64,000 nucleotides of DNA from Topomyia yanbarensis (GCF_030247195.1 NC_080672.1:1302001-1366000); one strand, 5' to 3'. Positions 23,720 to 35,059 are shown, numbered from the stretch's first letter. Program-made: numbers and translations. Notes: generated from the letters alone by a model not told the origin.

Positions 23720-26700
23720 CTAAGTCAACCGCTTAAGCCTATTTCTAAAAATATCACATGAAACAGAGAAGTCAAAAAATTCATACACACTATTAAAAAC
23801 ACTACACATCGCCCTTACGGGTTCGTTCTGTCCATAATTAGTACTTTGATAGTCGAGTCTTAGAAAATCCCACGATCTTAAGCTTCTAGGGGGTGCGTTT
23901 ACATTTATCTGTGAAAGTATATTTGGGGCATCTATTTCACCTGTTAGAACTTTTCCTACAAACACTGCTCTGGAGATATTTCGTCTTTTTGAAAGGGTGT
24001 CCATATCAAGCAAACGACAACGATCAATGTAAGGTGGCAGCTCTATCGGGTTGCGCCATGGCAGAGATTTAAGAGCAAATCGGAGAAATCTAGCTTGTAT
24101 AGATTCAATCCTGTTAATCCAGATACTCGCATACGGACACCAGATGATAGCTGAAGCTTCCAGGACAGAGCGAACGAGAGAGAAATACAGTGCTCTCAGG
24201 CAATATGGATCAGTAAACTCTTCGGCTATTCTGATGATAAAACCAAGGTTCCTGTTGGCTTTCGCAATGATGTGGGAATAGTGATCTCTGAACGTCAATT
24301 TAGAATCCAGCAGTATTCCAAGGTCCCTGACAACTGACACTCTTTCAAGTGTTTTCCCTGAGATAGTATAACACCACAAGATTGGATTTTTTTTTACGCG
24401 TGAAAGAAATTACTGAGCATTTAGATACACTGAGAGTCAACCGGTTTCGAGCACACCAGTTGCAAAACTCATCTAGTTGTCGCTGTAGTTCGATGCAGTC
24501 TAATTCAGATCGCACAATGAGGAACAGTTTAAGGTCATCTGCATAGATAAGTTTGCATCCTGGTGGAAGGATATAACAAACGTCATTGAAGAATAAGGAG
24601 AACAGCAAGGGTCCGAGATTACTACCCTGGGGTACACCTGATAAATTTATGAAGTTGTGTGATTCGATATTTCCTAGTTTGACAGATAGGGTACGGCCAA
24701 CAAGGTATGACTCCAGCCACTTAGTGAAGTTGAGTGAGGCACCCAGCCTTTCTATTTTCGCCAGTAGAAGCGAGTGATCAACACGATCAAACGCTGCTTT
24801 AAGGTCAGTATAAATAGTATCTACTTGTGCTCCGCCTTCCATACTTTTAATACAATGTGAAGTGAACTGTGCTAAGTTCGTTGATGTTGATCTACCTGGG
24901 AAGAACCCATGTTGATCCGTCGATATATATGTTTTGGCTTCCCGGAACAACACATTGCTTACTAAAATTTCGAACAGCTTAGACCCCGCACAGAGAGAGG
25001 TTATGCCTCGATAATTTGCTATGTCCTGCTTATCACCTTTTTTAAAGACAGGAAACATAACTGACTTTTTCCAACACAGAGGAAACGTCCCTTGCGACAA
25101 CGATTGATTAAAGATCAGTTTTAGAGGAGCAGAAAGGGCTCTAGCGCATCTTTTTAAAATAATAGCAGGAATCCCATCTGGACCAGCCGATGTCGAGGAT
25201 TTCAATTTTTCAATGGCAGCAACAATATCTTCTTCGGAAAAACGGATGCTACCTAGATTCATCACGTCACTGGGAACATCGCGTAGTCCGATTTCAACCT
25301 GTACTGGAGTAGTCGGAACTGTTTCAAATGCACTCGAAAAATGTTTTGCAAACAGATTACAAATGCCACGAGTCGTATTAGAACTTTCATTAGCTAAAGT
25401 CATACTGGAAGGAAGTCCGCTCTCCTTGCGCTTCCCGTTAACAAAAGACCAGAAACGTTTGGGGTTTCGCTCAAGGTTAGATTGCATTTGTAGCACGTGC
25501 CGAGAATAGAGGAAGCGGTTATAAGCTTTGTAACTGTTGCTGGCGTAAATGAATTCACGTTTTGTATTGGGATTCCGTCGATTGGTATAGTGACGAAGCG
25601 CGGCTGCTCTCAGTCGTTTAAGTTCTCGAAGTCGTCGATTGGACCAAAGTGGTTTCTGTCTAGGACGCGGTGCTGGGACATATATTTCAAACAGTTGTAT
25701 CAGTATCGACGAAAATATTTCTACTGCGTCATTTACATCGGTTGCACTGTTAAGCGAGGTAATCCAGTCAATAGTTTGCAGTGAGTTGTTGAGTCCAAGA
25801 AAATCAGTTTTTGAAAAGTTATATTTGAAATCTTCCAGCATCTCATCAAAAATAACCTGTCGTGGACAGGTCTGCACAACTAAGAGGGGCGGATGATGGG
25901 AATCTATATTAACGAGTGGTTCATCTGCTTGGTACACATGACAGTTCATGTATGCGTCTGCGTTTATGAACAGAAGATCCAACGTGCGATTTCGTCCGTT
26001 CTTAATCGTACACATTTGCAGCATGTTCAGTAGAGACATCCCGTCTAGTAAAGCACTGCTGGATCTCGAAAGGGATGAGTCAGAGGGGTCGGCATAGGCG
26101 TAGCCGAAGGAAGTGCTTTTCCAGACAAGACCAGGCTGGTTGTAATCTCCGAATAACAAGTGAGAGGTTTGGGGTTCTAGCGAATTGGCGATGTCGAGTG
26201 CAGATTGAATGTGATTTTGAATAACGTTTATGTTATCTGCGGAGTCCGGAGGAAGATATACGACGCCCACGCATGTGTTAGTACCCTTGCTATTAATGTT
26301 TACCCAGAGTTGTTCTAGACCTCTATTGTCATAACTCTTTTGTTTAGATGCTAATCGATTGGAAACAGCTATAAGTACACCACCACCCTTTTTTTACCAG
26401 CAGCGATCGGGTCACGGTCGTTACGATATACCGAATATCTAGGTCCGAATAGCTCCAGCGAGTTGATTTCGTCGTTCAGCCATGTTTCTGTCAGGATAAT
26501 GACATCATGTTCTGCGTCGGATACAGCTACGAACAGCTCATCGATCTTTGTGCGTAGTCCTCTCACGTTCTGATAGTACATTTTGAGTTGACTTTTACAT
26601 GGAGAAACAGTCTTGCGGTCATCATTATACGGATTGCGGATGGCTAGATGAATATCAGCTACGGAGCCGGAAGTAGGTTGTTCAACGGTAGACTGGAACC

Positions 26701-27508
26701 GAAAATTATTTTGAGGGGGTGCAGTATCGTAGGTAACTTCGGGAGGACATATACCCTCTTTGGCTTTACCTGGAGAAACAGTCTTGTGGTCATCATTGTA
26801 CGGATTGCGGATGGCTAGATGAATATCAGCTACGGAGCCGGAAGTAGGTTGTTCAACGGTAGACTGGAACCGAAAATTATTTTGAGGAGGTGCAGTATCG
26901 TAGGTAACTTCGGGAGGACATATACCCTCTTTGGCTTTACCTGGAGAAACAGTCTTGCGGTCATCATTATACGGATTGCGGATGGCTAGATGAATATCAG
27001 CTACGGAGCCGGAAGTAGGTTGTTCAACGGTAGACTGGAACCGAAAATTATTTTGAGGGGGTGCAGTATCGTAGATAACTTCGGGAGGACATATACCCTC
27101 TTTGGCTTTACCTGGAGAAACAGTCTTGCGGTCATCATTATATGGATTGCGGATGGCTAGACGAATATCAGCTACGGAGCCGGAAGTAGGTTGTTCAACG
27201 GTAGACTGGAACCAGAAATTATTTTGAGGGGGTGCAGTATCGTAGGTAACTTCGGGAGGACATATACCCTCTTTGGCTTTACCTGGAGAAACAGTCTTGC
27301 GGTCATCATTATACGGATTGCGGATGGCTAGATGAATATCAGCTATGGAGCCGGAAGTAGGTTGTTCAACGGTAGACTGGAACCGAAAATTATTTTGAGG
27401 GGGTGCAGTATCGTAGGTAACTTCGGGAGGACATATACCCTCTTTGGCTTTACCTGGAGAAACTGTCGTGCAGTCATCATCATTTGGATTGCGGATGGCT
27501 AGCTTCAT
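23720..27508 (-). pseudogene. LINE ORF2: endonuclease and reverse transcriptase, two frameshifts
   Basis: The ATG at 27508 lies seven bases after the ORF1 stop. The product begins with about six 57-residue repeats (27508-26600), then an apurinic endonuclease-type domain (YYQNVRGLRTK, TETWL; further on LLFGDYNQPG), then reverse transcriptase with SAGPDGIP, FKKGDKQDIANYRGI, VPQGSNLGPLLF and the catalytic YADD near 24550, and a C-terminal RT extension. A frameshift lies in a T7 run at 26389-26395 and another in a T9 run at 24387-24395 (A runs in the coding sense). Removing one base from each joins the frames smoothly. They may be recent mutations or homopolymer sequencing errors. The enzyme would nick target DNA and copy the element RNA. 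Confidence 0.88.
26600..27508 (-). repeat. In-frame 171-bp tandem repeat at the start of LINE ORF2
   Basis: The phrase TGGAGAAAC recurs at about 26600, 26771, 26942, 27113, 27284 and 27455, an exact 171-base spacing, equal to 57 codons. The peptide unit includes LAIRNPYNDD, TVSPGKAKEGICPPEVTYD and PPQNNF. Units differ by only a few substitutions, so the expansion is recent. The block sits between the initiator Met and the endonuclease. The most 5' unit (NPNDDDCTT) is the most divergent. Confidence 0.95.
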
Positions 27509-27514
27509 TGGTTG

Positions 27515-28996
27515 CTATTTCGAGTAGTCAATTCTAAGTTTGGCTTTCTTCAAGCGTTTTTGGTACAGCGGGCATTCAGAGCTCCAAGAGGGATGAATAA
27601 AATCAAGCTTGTCGGCATCAAGTTCCTGCTCTGAGTTAAATAGTTGGCAGTTAACACATCTTTCGAAATCAGAGCTGCACTCGTTTATTGGATGTTCTTC
27701 TGCGCACTTTGGACAGCATACTAAATTTTTACATGTCGCTGCTTTGTGGCCATATTCAGAGCAGCGGTAACAGCGCATTACATCAACAACCTCGAAGATT
27801 CGACAGCGATCCCAGCCAATATTGACCCGTTGCGCTTTCATCAGACAGTAGAACGTCGAAGGGTCAGATTCAAACACTACCACTCTTGTGTTTTCAGTTC
27901 GTTTGGACTTCTGTACGCGAATAACTTTCAAATCAGCCGTTTCAGGCAAATTGTTTTGTTGTTTCATTTTGGCGATTATTTCGTTTTCTGGGATTTCGTC
28001 ACTTAATCCTATTATCTTGAATCTTGGCTTCAGAGGTTTCAGGTTTTCAATCTCATATACCTCGGAGAACTTATTTTTAGCATCGTGAGCCATTTTCAGT
28101 GCAAGCTCGTTCGAACCACACCGTATAGTAGCTTCTCCATTTTCACGGTAGTACACTTCTTTGACATCGAAGACAATTGGATCCCACTTCTCACGAATGT
28201 CTTTCCTTGTTATTTCCGCTAGTTGAACAACTTTCGGTTTGAACAGAACAGTTTGCTCCATTTTCAAGACTGCACTGTTTTTCGCAACATGCGAAACTGG
28301 CCTAAGTGACTGTAACTTTGACGTGTTCACAGGCGTTTCGCACGCAGCCGTTAATTCACCACTTGATTCGTTTCTGGAAGTTTTTTTAGTAGTCATTTTC
28401 CGTCGTTTTCCGGACCTCAGAATGCTGCAATCGTCATTATCATCTTCCAAAACGGCAGGATGCGCCTTGCGTTTTTCCAGCCTTGTTGGAGCTAAGTTAG
28501 AACGGGTTACGCTGGCATAAGTGGCAACGGCTGCAGTGTTCTTTACAACTTTATTGCCGGTCTCGGTATCATCGACACACATCTGATCCGTACCCGCTCG
28601 CCGAACTAGGTCACGCAGCACTGATACTTCTGCGGAAACAACATCTTCAACGGTAGATTTAAGGCGCGGCAAAATTCGTTTTTCAAAAGCGCTGTACTGC
28701 TCTGAAACAATATTCCGTATTTTCAAATCACCATCGCAGACAGCCTTAGTGATTTCTTCGACCTTTTGCAAAAGCACACTACACATTTTCTGCACATCGT
28801 TGAGACGTGTCTCCTTCTTCCTGCACTCTAAACACACATATTGCAGCGATTCGTTCTCCCGCAGAGCGGTTGCGGCTGCTGTATTCACACCCGAGCACCG
28901 TACGTGTAATATTTGCTCGCACCCGCCAGAACAGTGAATACCATCGGGTTCACTAGCAATACGCTGTGCGCACACACTGCAAGCTATTGAAGTCAT
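27515..28996 (-). CDS. LINE ORF1, PHD-like finger and CCHC zinc knuckles
   Basis: A 493-residue intact frame. The first ATG is at 28996; upstream extension uses only non-ATG codons. Near the N terminus CSVC, CSGGC, HVRC and CLEC form a PHD-type zinc finger. The middle is basic with KRRKMTTKK-type stretches and may be a nuclear localisation segment. The C terminus has CYRCSEYGHKAATC, CPKCAEEHPINEC and CVNC zinc knuckles that bind RNA. ORF1 proteins of this kind coat the element RNA in a ribonucleoprotein. The stop is followed directly by ORF2, so ORF2 would need termination-reinitiation or similar. Confidence 0.9.
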   Translation of the reverse strand: MTSIACSVCAQRIASEPDGIHCSGGCEQILHVRCSGVNTAAATALRENESLQYVCLECRKKETRLNDVQKMCSVLLQKVEEITKAVCDGDLKIRNIVSEQYSAFEKRILPRLKSTVEDVVSAEVSVLRDLVRRAGTDQMCVDDTETGNKVVKNTAAVATYASVTRSNLAPTRLEKRKAHPAVLEDDNDDCSILRSGKRRKMTTKKTSRNESSGELTAACETPVNTSKLQSLRPVSHVAKNSAVLKMEQTVLFKPKVVQLAEITRKDIREKWDPIVFDVKEVYYRENGEATIRCGSNELALKMAHDAKNKFSEVYEIENLKPLKPRFKIIGLSDEIPENEIIAKMKQQNNLPETADLKVIRVQKSKRTENTRVVVFESDPSTFYCLMKAQRVNIGWDRCRIFEVVDVMRCYRCSEYGHKAATCKNLVCCPKCAEEHPINECSSDFERCVNCQLFNSEQELDADKLDFIHPSWSSECPLYQKRLKKAKLRIDYSK

Positions 28997-29265
28997 TTTT
29001 CTTCGCCCGTGAGCGGGCCACCACACAGTAAAGGCGCACTTGCTTGTTATTTTTTGCCGCTGCTAACAGAGCGAGCAAAACTAATTTATGCCAACAAACT
29101 TTAGTTTCGACAGGCAGCCTATCATGCACTATACCAAACGAAAGCACTTCACAAGGTCTACGTACTAATGCACTTTAATTCACTGTACCTCCACTATTTC
29201 ACGGTTAAAAAGGGAATCAAATGCGAGCAAAAAAAAGCCAAACTTTACTTATCATCTTCCACACA
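28997..29265 (-). other. 5' leader of the LINE
   Basis: Non-coding stretch from the element start to the ORF1 ATG. It should contain the internal promoter; no TATA is seen. The presence of this leader argues the copy is full length rather than 5'-truncated. Confidence 0.6.
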
Positions 29266-29274
29266 CTGTGTATT
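29266..29274. repeat. Target-site duplication of LINE, right copy
   Basis: CTGTGTATT, identical to 23497-23505. Confidence 0.7.
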
Positions 29275-29526
29275 CCCAAATTATGAACAAGGATCATAAC
29301 AAAAACAAAACATGTCCAGGGAACAACAACAGCAACCTATCCAAACGTCTGAATGTAACGCCAATATATTCAGGACCCACTAGTTTTTTGGAAACACAAA
29401 TAGTTTCATGAATATGAGGTTTATTAGTCTTAATTTTATGAACTTGGTCACGATTTTCGTAAAACGATCAGTTCACGAAATCGTGATCTTTTTTCCATGA
29501 ATTTATGAACGGATTTTTTCCGTGCA
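29275..29526 (-). mobile_element. Family A element, copy 2, part 2 (left end)
   Basis: Read on the minus strand it begins with the terminal CACGGAAAAAATCCGTTC at about 29526, then TCACGATTTCGTGAACTGA and CGTGACCAAGTTC, matching 2684-2900 of copy 1 in order. It ends at the LINE insertion site. Confidence 0.85.
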
Positions 29527-30340
29527 TGTGCAAAGAGTAAACAAGAACATCCGATCATAAGCTTGGTCAGAAGCAGCGATGACGACATGAGCAAATGCGA
29601 TAAAAATAAAGAGAATGAGCTAAATAATCGCAGGCAATCCCAGATCATCAGGCTAAAAGGAAAACATATTGCACTTGATCCAACATTCATGTATGATTTT
29701 TGTTTCATTTACATATATACTCTAACGTCAAATGATGATTTTACTATCTAAAAGATCCACGGCTCAGTTTTGTGAACCCAAAAAGCCGTATTAATTATTT
29801 AAAATCAATATAAAAAAAAATTATATTTAAAGAGTACTTTTCAATCGAGCCATTGAGCCAGACAGCTGAATTGAAAGGAAATCCTTTAATTTGGAGAATT
29901 TGCTTATCAAGCATTTCAATGAAATATTCAGATTGAAAAATGTGTATTCAACAGAAAAATCAACTTTAAAATAATAAAACTGGCTGAATAGCCCGGGAGA
30001 TCAGATGTTTATTTTCCCAAATTGTCCTGGGATGGCAGCAAGATATGTGACTGATTTGTGGCCTAGAAAGGAATACCAGAATCAGTATTATCGATGCAGC
30101 ATCCCCACAATTGTCCTGTATACAGCGAATCGGCAGTGAAACTCATTGAGATGTATGGTTGAGATCTATTTCAGAATATAGACACATTACAATGCTTGTT
30201 GTTCGCCGAAATTCCAAATGTTTTTTTTGTTTCCGAGTATAGCTTCGACCAAAAAATTTGCTTTCATTTTAATTAAAGCAATTAAAAAAAGTTGAAGATC
30301 ATTTATAGGAGACTAGCCACGACGATGACGAAAAAATTCA
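29527..30340. other. AT-rich intergenic DNA
   Basis: No gene or known repeat recognised. Confidence 0.5.
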
Positions 30341-30643
30341 GAAGGAAAATGATAGTATCTTGCTACTAAAACACCTTCTAGTTAAATAGGGGGGCACGTG
30401 CCCTTCGCCCTCCTATACATCCCTGGAGCCTGCTCAGCCTCGTAAAACTTTCGGTAATCTTTCGACTCTTCTACAAACATGCGATAAACCCATCAGCACA
30501 ACATGGTTTTCGGATTACTTGAAGAAGAATACATTGATTAGACTACACAATTTACTAACTACATTCCTTCTAATTTGTCGTGGGACAAACTATTCCGAAT
30601 TCAGGTATATGAAAGACAGAAATTGAAAACATTCCTGCACGCC

Positions 30644-31534
30644 TTACGAGAAGTCCGAGTTGGCAACGATCCAATCGCGGAAGAAGGTAACACGAACGTA
30701 CACCGAGGGCATTCCAATCGAGCAACCGGCAGCAGATCCGAATGAAACGATACCGACCTGCAGAGAACCATTGTCGGAGACGGTCAGAGGACCACCAGAG
30801 TCACCATTGCAAGACGATCGGCCACCAGCTCCTGATAGGCAAATATTCTGAGCCTGAATAATGTTGGTGTTACCACCCCAGCTGGAAAGGCAATCAGCTT
30901 GCGTCATAATTGGGTTGGAAGTGAACATAACCACAGAGGAAGTGGCCTGGCTGGCATCTGAGGTACGACCAAATCCAGATACAGTACCGGTATCACCGGC
31001 GAATTGGCGACTGTCGCCGGCAGCTGGAATACGTGCGGGTTGGACACGGTCATTGAACACAATGGGACTGTTCAAGCGGACAACGGCGATGTCGTTTCTG
31101 ATGTTGGTGGGTGTGTATCCAGCATGAATTACGATTCCAGCGCTACCGAAGGCAATTCTCTGCTGACTTGGCTCAGTGTTGATTCGGTTATGAGCTCCGA
31201 TGATGACAGTTCCTCCGAGAGCGTTCTGAACACAATGGGCAGCAGTCAGGATGTAGTTGTTCGTCAGCACGGATCCTCCACACAGACCGGTACCTCCGGC
31301 GAAAGTACTGAGCAGAGCGATTTGATACGGGAACTGACCGGGGGTTGCCTCCTGTCCGTTGGTGATTCGACGTTCTGGGGTAAGCTTACGCAGGAACTGC
31401 CACTCCGCTGGCAGACGGGCCCAGTAATGATCGAACTCTTCGATCGGTTTTACCTGGGACCAATCGATATCGATCCATTCAGCACTAGCCACAGCTAGAG
31501 CACCAACTAACAAAAGTACTAGCCCGGTCTTCAT
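30644..31534 (-). CDS. Secreted chymotrypsin-like S1A serine protease, gene 2
   Basis: A single-exon frame of 296 residues from the ATG at 31534 (only a TTG lies further up). The signal peptide MKTGLVLLLVGALAVASA is almost that of gene 1. Activation after Arg56 frees ITNG. The triad is His100, Asp148, Ser246; Ser240 replaces the Asp of trypsin at position 189. One residue is missing near SDNG relative to paralogues. By my count the part after the signal peptide differs from gene 5 at about 21 positions but from gene 3 at about 36, although gene 3 is its duplication partner outside the coding region. This suggests gene conversion or a crossover. The role inferred from the family is secreted, midgut-type protein digestion. 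Confidence 0.95.
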   Translation of the reverse strand: MKTGLVLLLVGALAVASAEWIDIDWSQVKPIEEFDHYWARLPAEWQFLRKLTPERRITNGQEATPGQFPYQIALLSTFAGGTGLCGGSVLTNNYILTAAHCVQNALGGTVIIGAHNRINTEPSQQRIAFGSAGIVIHAGYTPTNIRNDIAVVRLNSPIVFNDRVQPARIPAAGDSRQFAGDTGTVSGFGRTSDASQATSSVVMFTSNPIMTQADCLSSWGGNTNIIQAQNICLSGAGGRSSCNGDSGGPLTVSDNGSLQVGIVSFGSAAGCSIGMPSVYVRVTFFRDWIVANSDFS

Positions 31535-31556
31535 TTTGGGTAACGGAAACAACTAC

Positions 31557-31590
31557 TGATATTAAGCGTCTATTTGATCGCTCTTATATA
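31557..31590 (-). promoter_or_regulatory. Core promoter of protease gene 2
   Basis: TATATAAG (31590-31583) and a TCAGT initiator (31559-31555, A at 31557) on the minus strand; the predicted leader is about 23 nt. Confidence 0.75.
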
Positions 31591-31712
31591 TGTTCATGAC
31601 CAAGGGAGCTCAATTCGATAATCATGGGCACGGATTGAAATTTTTGCTGCGTGAGGTTACGATTTGGGAAACCTGAAGTATGAAATGTTATCATGCGTAC
31701 TTCAACGTGAAT

Positions 31713-31727
31713 TGATAAGATTGATAA
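31713..31727. promoter_or_regulatory. Paired GATA-type sites upstream of gene 2
   Basis: Two TGATAA motifs (31713-31718 and 31722-31727) match WGATAR, bound by GATA factors that drive midgut genes in insects. Gene 3 keeps one (49324-49329), gene 4 has AGATAA at 49734-49739 and gene 5 TGATAA at 60401-60406. The motif is short and occurs by chance in AT-rich DNA. Confidence 0.3.
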
Positions 31728-31910
31728 CCGATATGCTTGATTGAACACAATGGGTATTTAGAAGTGCGTATAACAAGCGGAAGAAGTAAATGCCGTAACC
31801 AAGATTTCATCAAATAATTCGCGCAACATCGTTTCCTACCAATAATTTAGTCGAAAAAATTCGAACATCCATAAACGATGGGTATTGGATTTGAAAGTAT
31901 ATTATTTCAA

Positions 31911-32719
31911 GCGGCCATGCATAAACGACATAGCATTTTTGGTGGTAAAGGGGGGGGGGGGGATATCAACAGTATATTCGTACTGTGCATTTTGATTGAG
32001 CGTTGCATTGCGTTGCGTTGCGAAGCACGGTGCTATTCGTAGATTGCATACTAACGATTATCATGTTGCCTATAGGTAGCTCAACTCATCTTGCTTGTGA
32101 GATAAATGATCGGGAATGAACTTTATCTCTTATGAGTTCAGTAAACCAATAGCATGAGAATCGTTATTGCCGGCCACGACCATCTTCACCGATACTTAGG
32201 ATAGGGTAGGAAAATGTTGATGTAATACCTACTTAAGGAAGGCCCCCGACTCAGCGACGCTTCCATAGATATTACGGAGTTGGATTGAAGGACAGGTACA
32301 GGTCTAGGATTCGCCACAAGCAGGCAATGCGACCACAAAATGAATATGTTTTATGCGGTGGGATGGTTAATCTCCGAGTACACGTATACTCAGAGCAAAA
32401 AGATATTTAGTTATGATTTTTCTTGTATTTAAACTCTGGATAGCCGGCCATCAAGAGTGATTTAGTTTTTCCCTAAACTACAGCAATTTGAACTCCAAAC
32501 AGCCGGCCGTAGGAGTATTGCTAAAAGCGCGAGATAGTCTGATATAAATATTCGCTTGAGAATTGGGTAGTAGGAACACAAGTCAAGAGTATTTTTAATG
32601 TGCACTTTCAAATAAAACCACAACTTAGTCTATCCTCATATCGAGTCATAGCCACCGCGGGCTGAACCTACCTCCAACCTCTAAGGCAAAGTTTCGTCGG
32701 ACCACCGATCGCGATCTAC
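31911..32719. other. Intergenic, with a poly-G run
   Basis: A run of about 12 G lies near 31951. The phrase CGTACTGTGCATTTTGATTGAG at about 31980 recurs at 34628, hinting at remnants of one dispersed element. No gene recognised. Confidence 0.45.
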
Positions 32720-32890
32720 TTTCAAATATCCAGTGTATGCACATATATACACACATGTGTGCATGCCTGTAAACATACATATGAAAAGACGCATGTATAC
32801 ATGCATACATACGCACTCATGCACACATTCACACACATATATTTGCACACACACATATTTGCACATATACATATATACCCATACGCGTTT
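32720..32890. repeat. CA/TA-rich microsatellite-like tract
   Basis: Imperfect ACATATATACACACATG-type repeats. Frames crossing it spell Cys/Val/Tyr-rich peptides and are artefacts. Confidence 0.8.
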
Positions 32891-34779
32891 AACAGCGCCA
32901 GATGAGAAGCCATCGCTGCAGCGCTGTACAGAATATGGGTCCTCGATCTATGACCGATCCTGAAGAGCTATTAATTGTATAACGGAACGTGAGCTTTCAC
33001 CTTGTTTCTATACACGACATTCAAAGAACTGTAGAATACAACGAAAAGCGACTATTTTTTCTGGCTCATGAGTTTTTTTATGGTAGGAACCATGTAGTTA
33101 AAGTCTTCGTAATATAGCTAATATAACAATAATCGCACGCGTCGTTATGCTAACCGGAGTGCATCCTGCGAGGTATAAAATAAGCATAACCGATGTGTCT
33201 GAACCGAACGACCCTGTATGTCGGACACACAACCGACGACACACGCGTGTTTTATTTCTCAGCCTACCACTAGAAATAGAAACAAAACTAGAGACAAGAA
33301 GAACGACAAGAAACCAATTTGCCAATTAAATGTGAGCATAAAGAGACCGGCCGTGTCGTGCCACTCCGCTACTGACCAGTGTTTGGTACTTTTAAAATGA
33401 TGCTTTAAAAACTTGTATGCATATATAAAAAAAAACTATAGAAGTCCTCCGAACTATTTTCCAACAAACAACTCCGAACCATCTTCCAACTCCGAACTAA
33501 CAAAGCATGATTTGTTGAGAAATATTTAAGAGAAGCTTGCTACGTGGAGAACATAGTAATATTGGCTGAAATTTTTTAGAAAATGATGATTATGCATAGT
33601 GTAGTTGTTACTCGCATTGCCCCTATGATGTAATCCAATATCAACAAAGACGTTAATAATAAGCATCGAAATTATGCCCATAATAATTATCTCAATCAGA
33701 ACAAATTGAACTCCAGTGTATATTCCATCGAGGTTGTGCGCGTGACGGTGCCTTGACGCATTAGATTTTGTTGAAACCTGTCCTACCCGCACTGAACTAA
33801 TTAAATCATATCTCGACAAACTACGTAAAAGCCATCCGCCAAAACTCCCCCCGAAGGGGAACCCCGGAGAAACCATTGCCGATCCCGTTTCCAGACCGGA
33901 GTCGCTCTAGGTCTGTTCTAATATTTACAAAATCCATATAAGAATGACAGCTCCGAGCGAACCCAGAGCAACTCCGATCCAAAAACGAAACAAGCATATT
34001 ACTGCTTGAATACAGTTCCCATCAGTTTATGAAAGAGAAAACTTTTCTCTTTTGTTTACTTATAATATCTGCGATTAGCGAGCAGCGGCTCGTCCGGAAT
34101 CCCCATTCAAAGTGAATTCCGACAGTCGGCCCGCAATCATATGTTTGTCGAGATATATTTGGCATTATATAAAAATCCTATTGGAAATTTCTCACCCGAA
34201 TACATGAACGATGCCATAGCACGACACACAATGCCATTCCCATGACAACACATATGCCTTGTAGTTGTAGTGGTATTTACACCAAACGGAATTTAGTAGT
34301 GCACACACATTATCATGTTATTTTCTTCACTATTCTTCCACAATCAACACTTTTGCTACACATGAAGGAATTCGATTTTCAATATCGTGAAACTTTTCTA
34401 GTGGTAATTTCTCCGATCGACGATGTCACTAAACACTAGCGCAGACTCAACGCTAATCCACCAAGGCAAAAGATTAACCTCCCATACTAGTCGTATGCAA
34501 CTCAGTTCCGCCGTAATCACACACACAGAGTACCAACTGAGGCTAGAGGTACGCCACCCAGCCACATCACCATGCACAAGAGCCAAACAAAATCTGAACC
34601 GCCTCCTTCGGCATCTCGATTCGAACTCCGTACTGTGCATTTTGATTGAGGAAGAAAAATAAAAGGTCGCGTGTGTAGCCAAAGGGCTAATACTAAAAAG
34701 TTTAAAGGAAGACGAATTCCATTAAAAAGGGAGCGAAGAAACGGTTCGTAGGTCCGAAGAATAATAATAATTACACCTC
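32891..34779. other. Unassigned region, possible decayed LTR element
   Basis: There is a TATA-like GGTATAAAATAAG at about 33170 and repeated CTCCGAAC phrases at 33446-33500. No terminal repeats, primer-binding site or polymerase motif could be established. Confidence 0.35.
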
Positions 34780-35054
34780 GGGCACGAGTTCGGATGTGAA
34801 GTTCGCCGCCGGTAGTGTCTTCCCTATACCCGCGAACAGTTTTCCACCCGGTTAAGTCGAGGTACCTCCTTCCGAGAAGCCTGAAAAGAATTCGCGCGGT
34901 CTCCCCAAAACCGACAAAAAAGCAAGGTCAGTGAGTGGCATAGTGTGAGAGTGAGTGACGCGATCGAGGAAAGTGGCGCGAATTCGAGTCGGCGTGAAAC
35001 GGTGGCCGGAGAAGTATAATCGAAGCAGATAGGAGCAGGAGGTCAAAGTCAAAG
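34780..35054 (+). other. Candidate non-coding first exon with splice donor
   Basis: This block is clearly GC-richer than its AT-rich surroundings (CGCCGCCGG, GCGCGGTCTCC, GCGTGAAACGGTGGCCGG) and ends AAAG followed by GTAAGT at 35055, a consensus donor. It lacks an ATG-led frame of note, as expected of a 5' untranslated exon. No acceptor or downstream coding exon was recognised. A transposon leader is an alternative. Confidence 0.3.
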
Positions 35055-35059
35055 GTAAG

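Larger units (their letters stand above)
23506..29265 (-). mobile_element. Near-full-length non-LTR retrotransposon, CR1/Jockey group
   Basis: About 5.76 kb between 9-bp target duplications, inserted in a family A element. Minus-strand order: 5' leader (29265-28997), ORF1 with PHD-like and CCHC fingers, six nucleotides, ORF2 with an N-terminal repeat block, endonuclease and reverse transcriptase, and a 3' end of AATCAATCAATAAATAAATA character. No RNase H domain is seen. The ORF1 PHD-like finger and the C-terminal RT extension (VRDLGILLDSKLTFRDH) make me lean to CR1 rather than Jockey. It is otherwise intact apart from two single-base indels. Confidence 0.85.
30345..31910. repeat. Segmental duplication containing protease gene 2
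   Basis: Sequence on both sides of gene 2 matches that around gene 3 (47905-49565): downstream ACACCTTCTRGWTAAATAGG, ACATTCCTTCTAAT and CCATTCCGAATTCAGG-like blocks; upstream GAGGTTACGATTTGGGAAAC and AACATCGTTTCCTACCAA. Boundaries are by eye. Confidence 0.75.

Noticed and set aside
24051..25896. Plus-strand frames of 63-98 codons across the LINE
   Set aside because: They are antisense shadows of the reverse transcriptase and endonuclease.
31004..31498. Long frames antisense to the proteases (also at 5383-5790 and 60493-61038)
   Set aside because: They recur at the same place in every paralogue because the coding strand is conserved; no independent signals.
32681..32963. Cys-rich small proteins on both strands
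   Set aside because: They are translations of a CA/TA-rich simple sequence.
33526..33876. A 116-codon minus-strand frame with hydrophobic stretches
   Set aside because: No family resemblance, promoter or conservation evidence; composition follows the local repeat.
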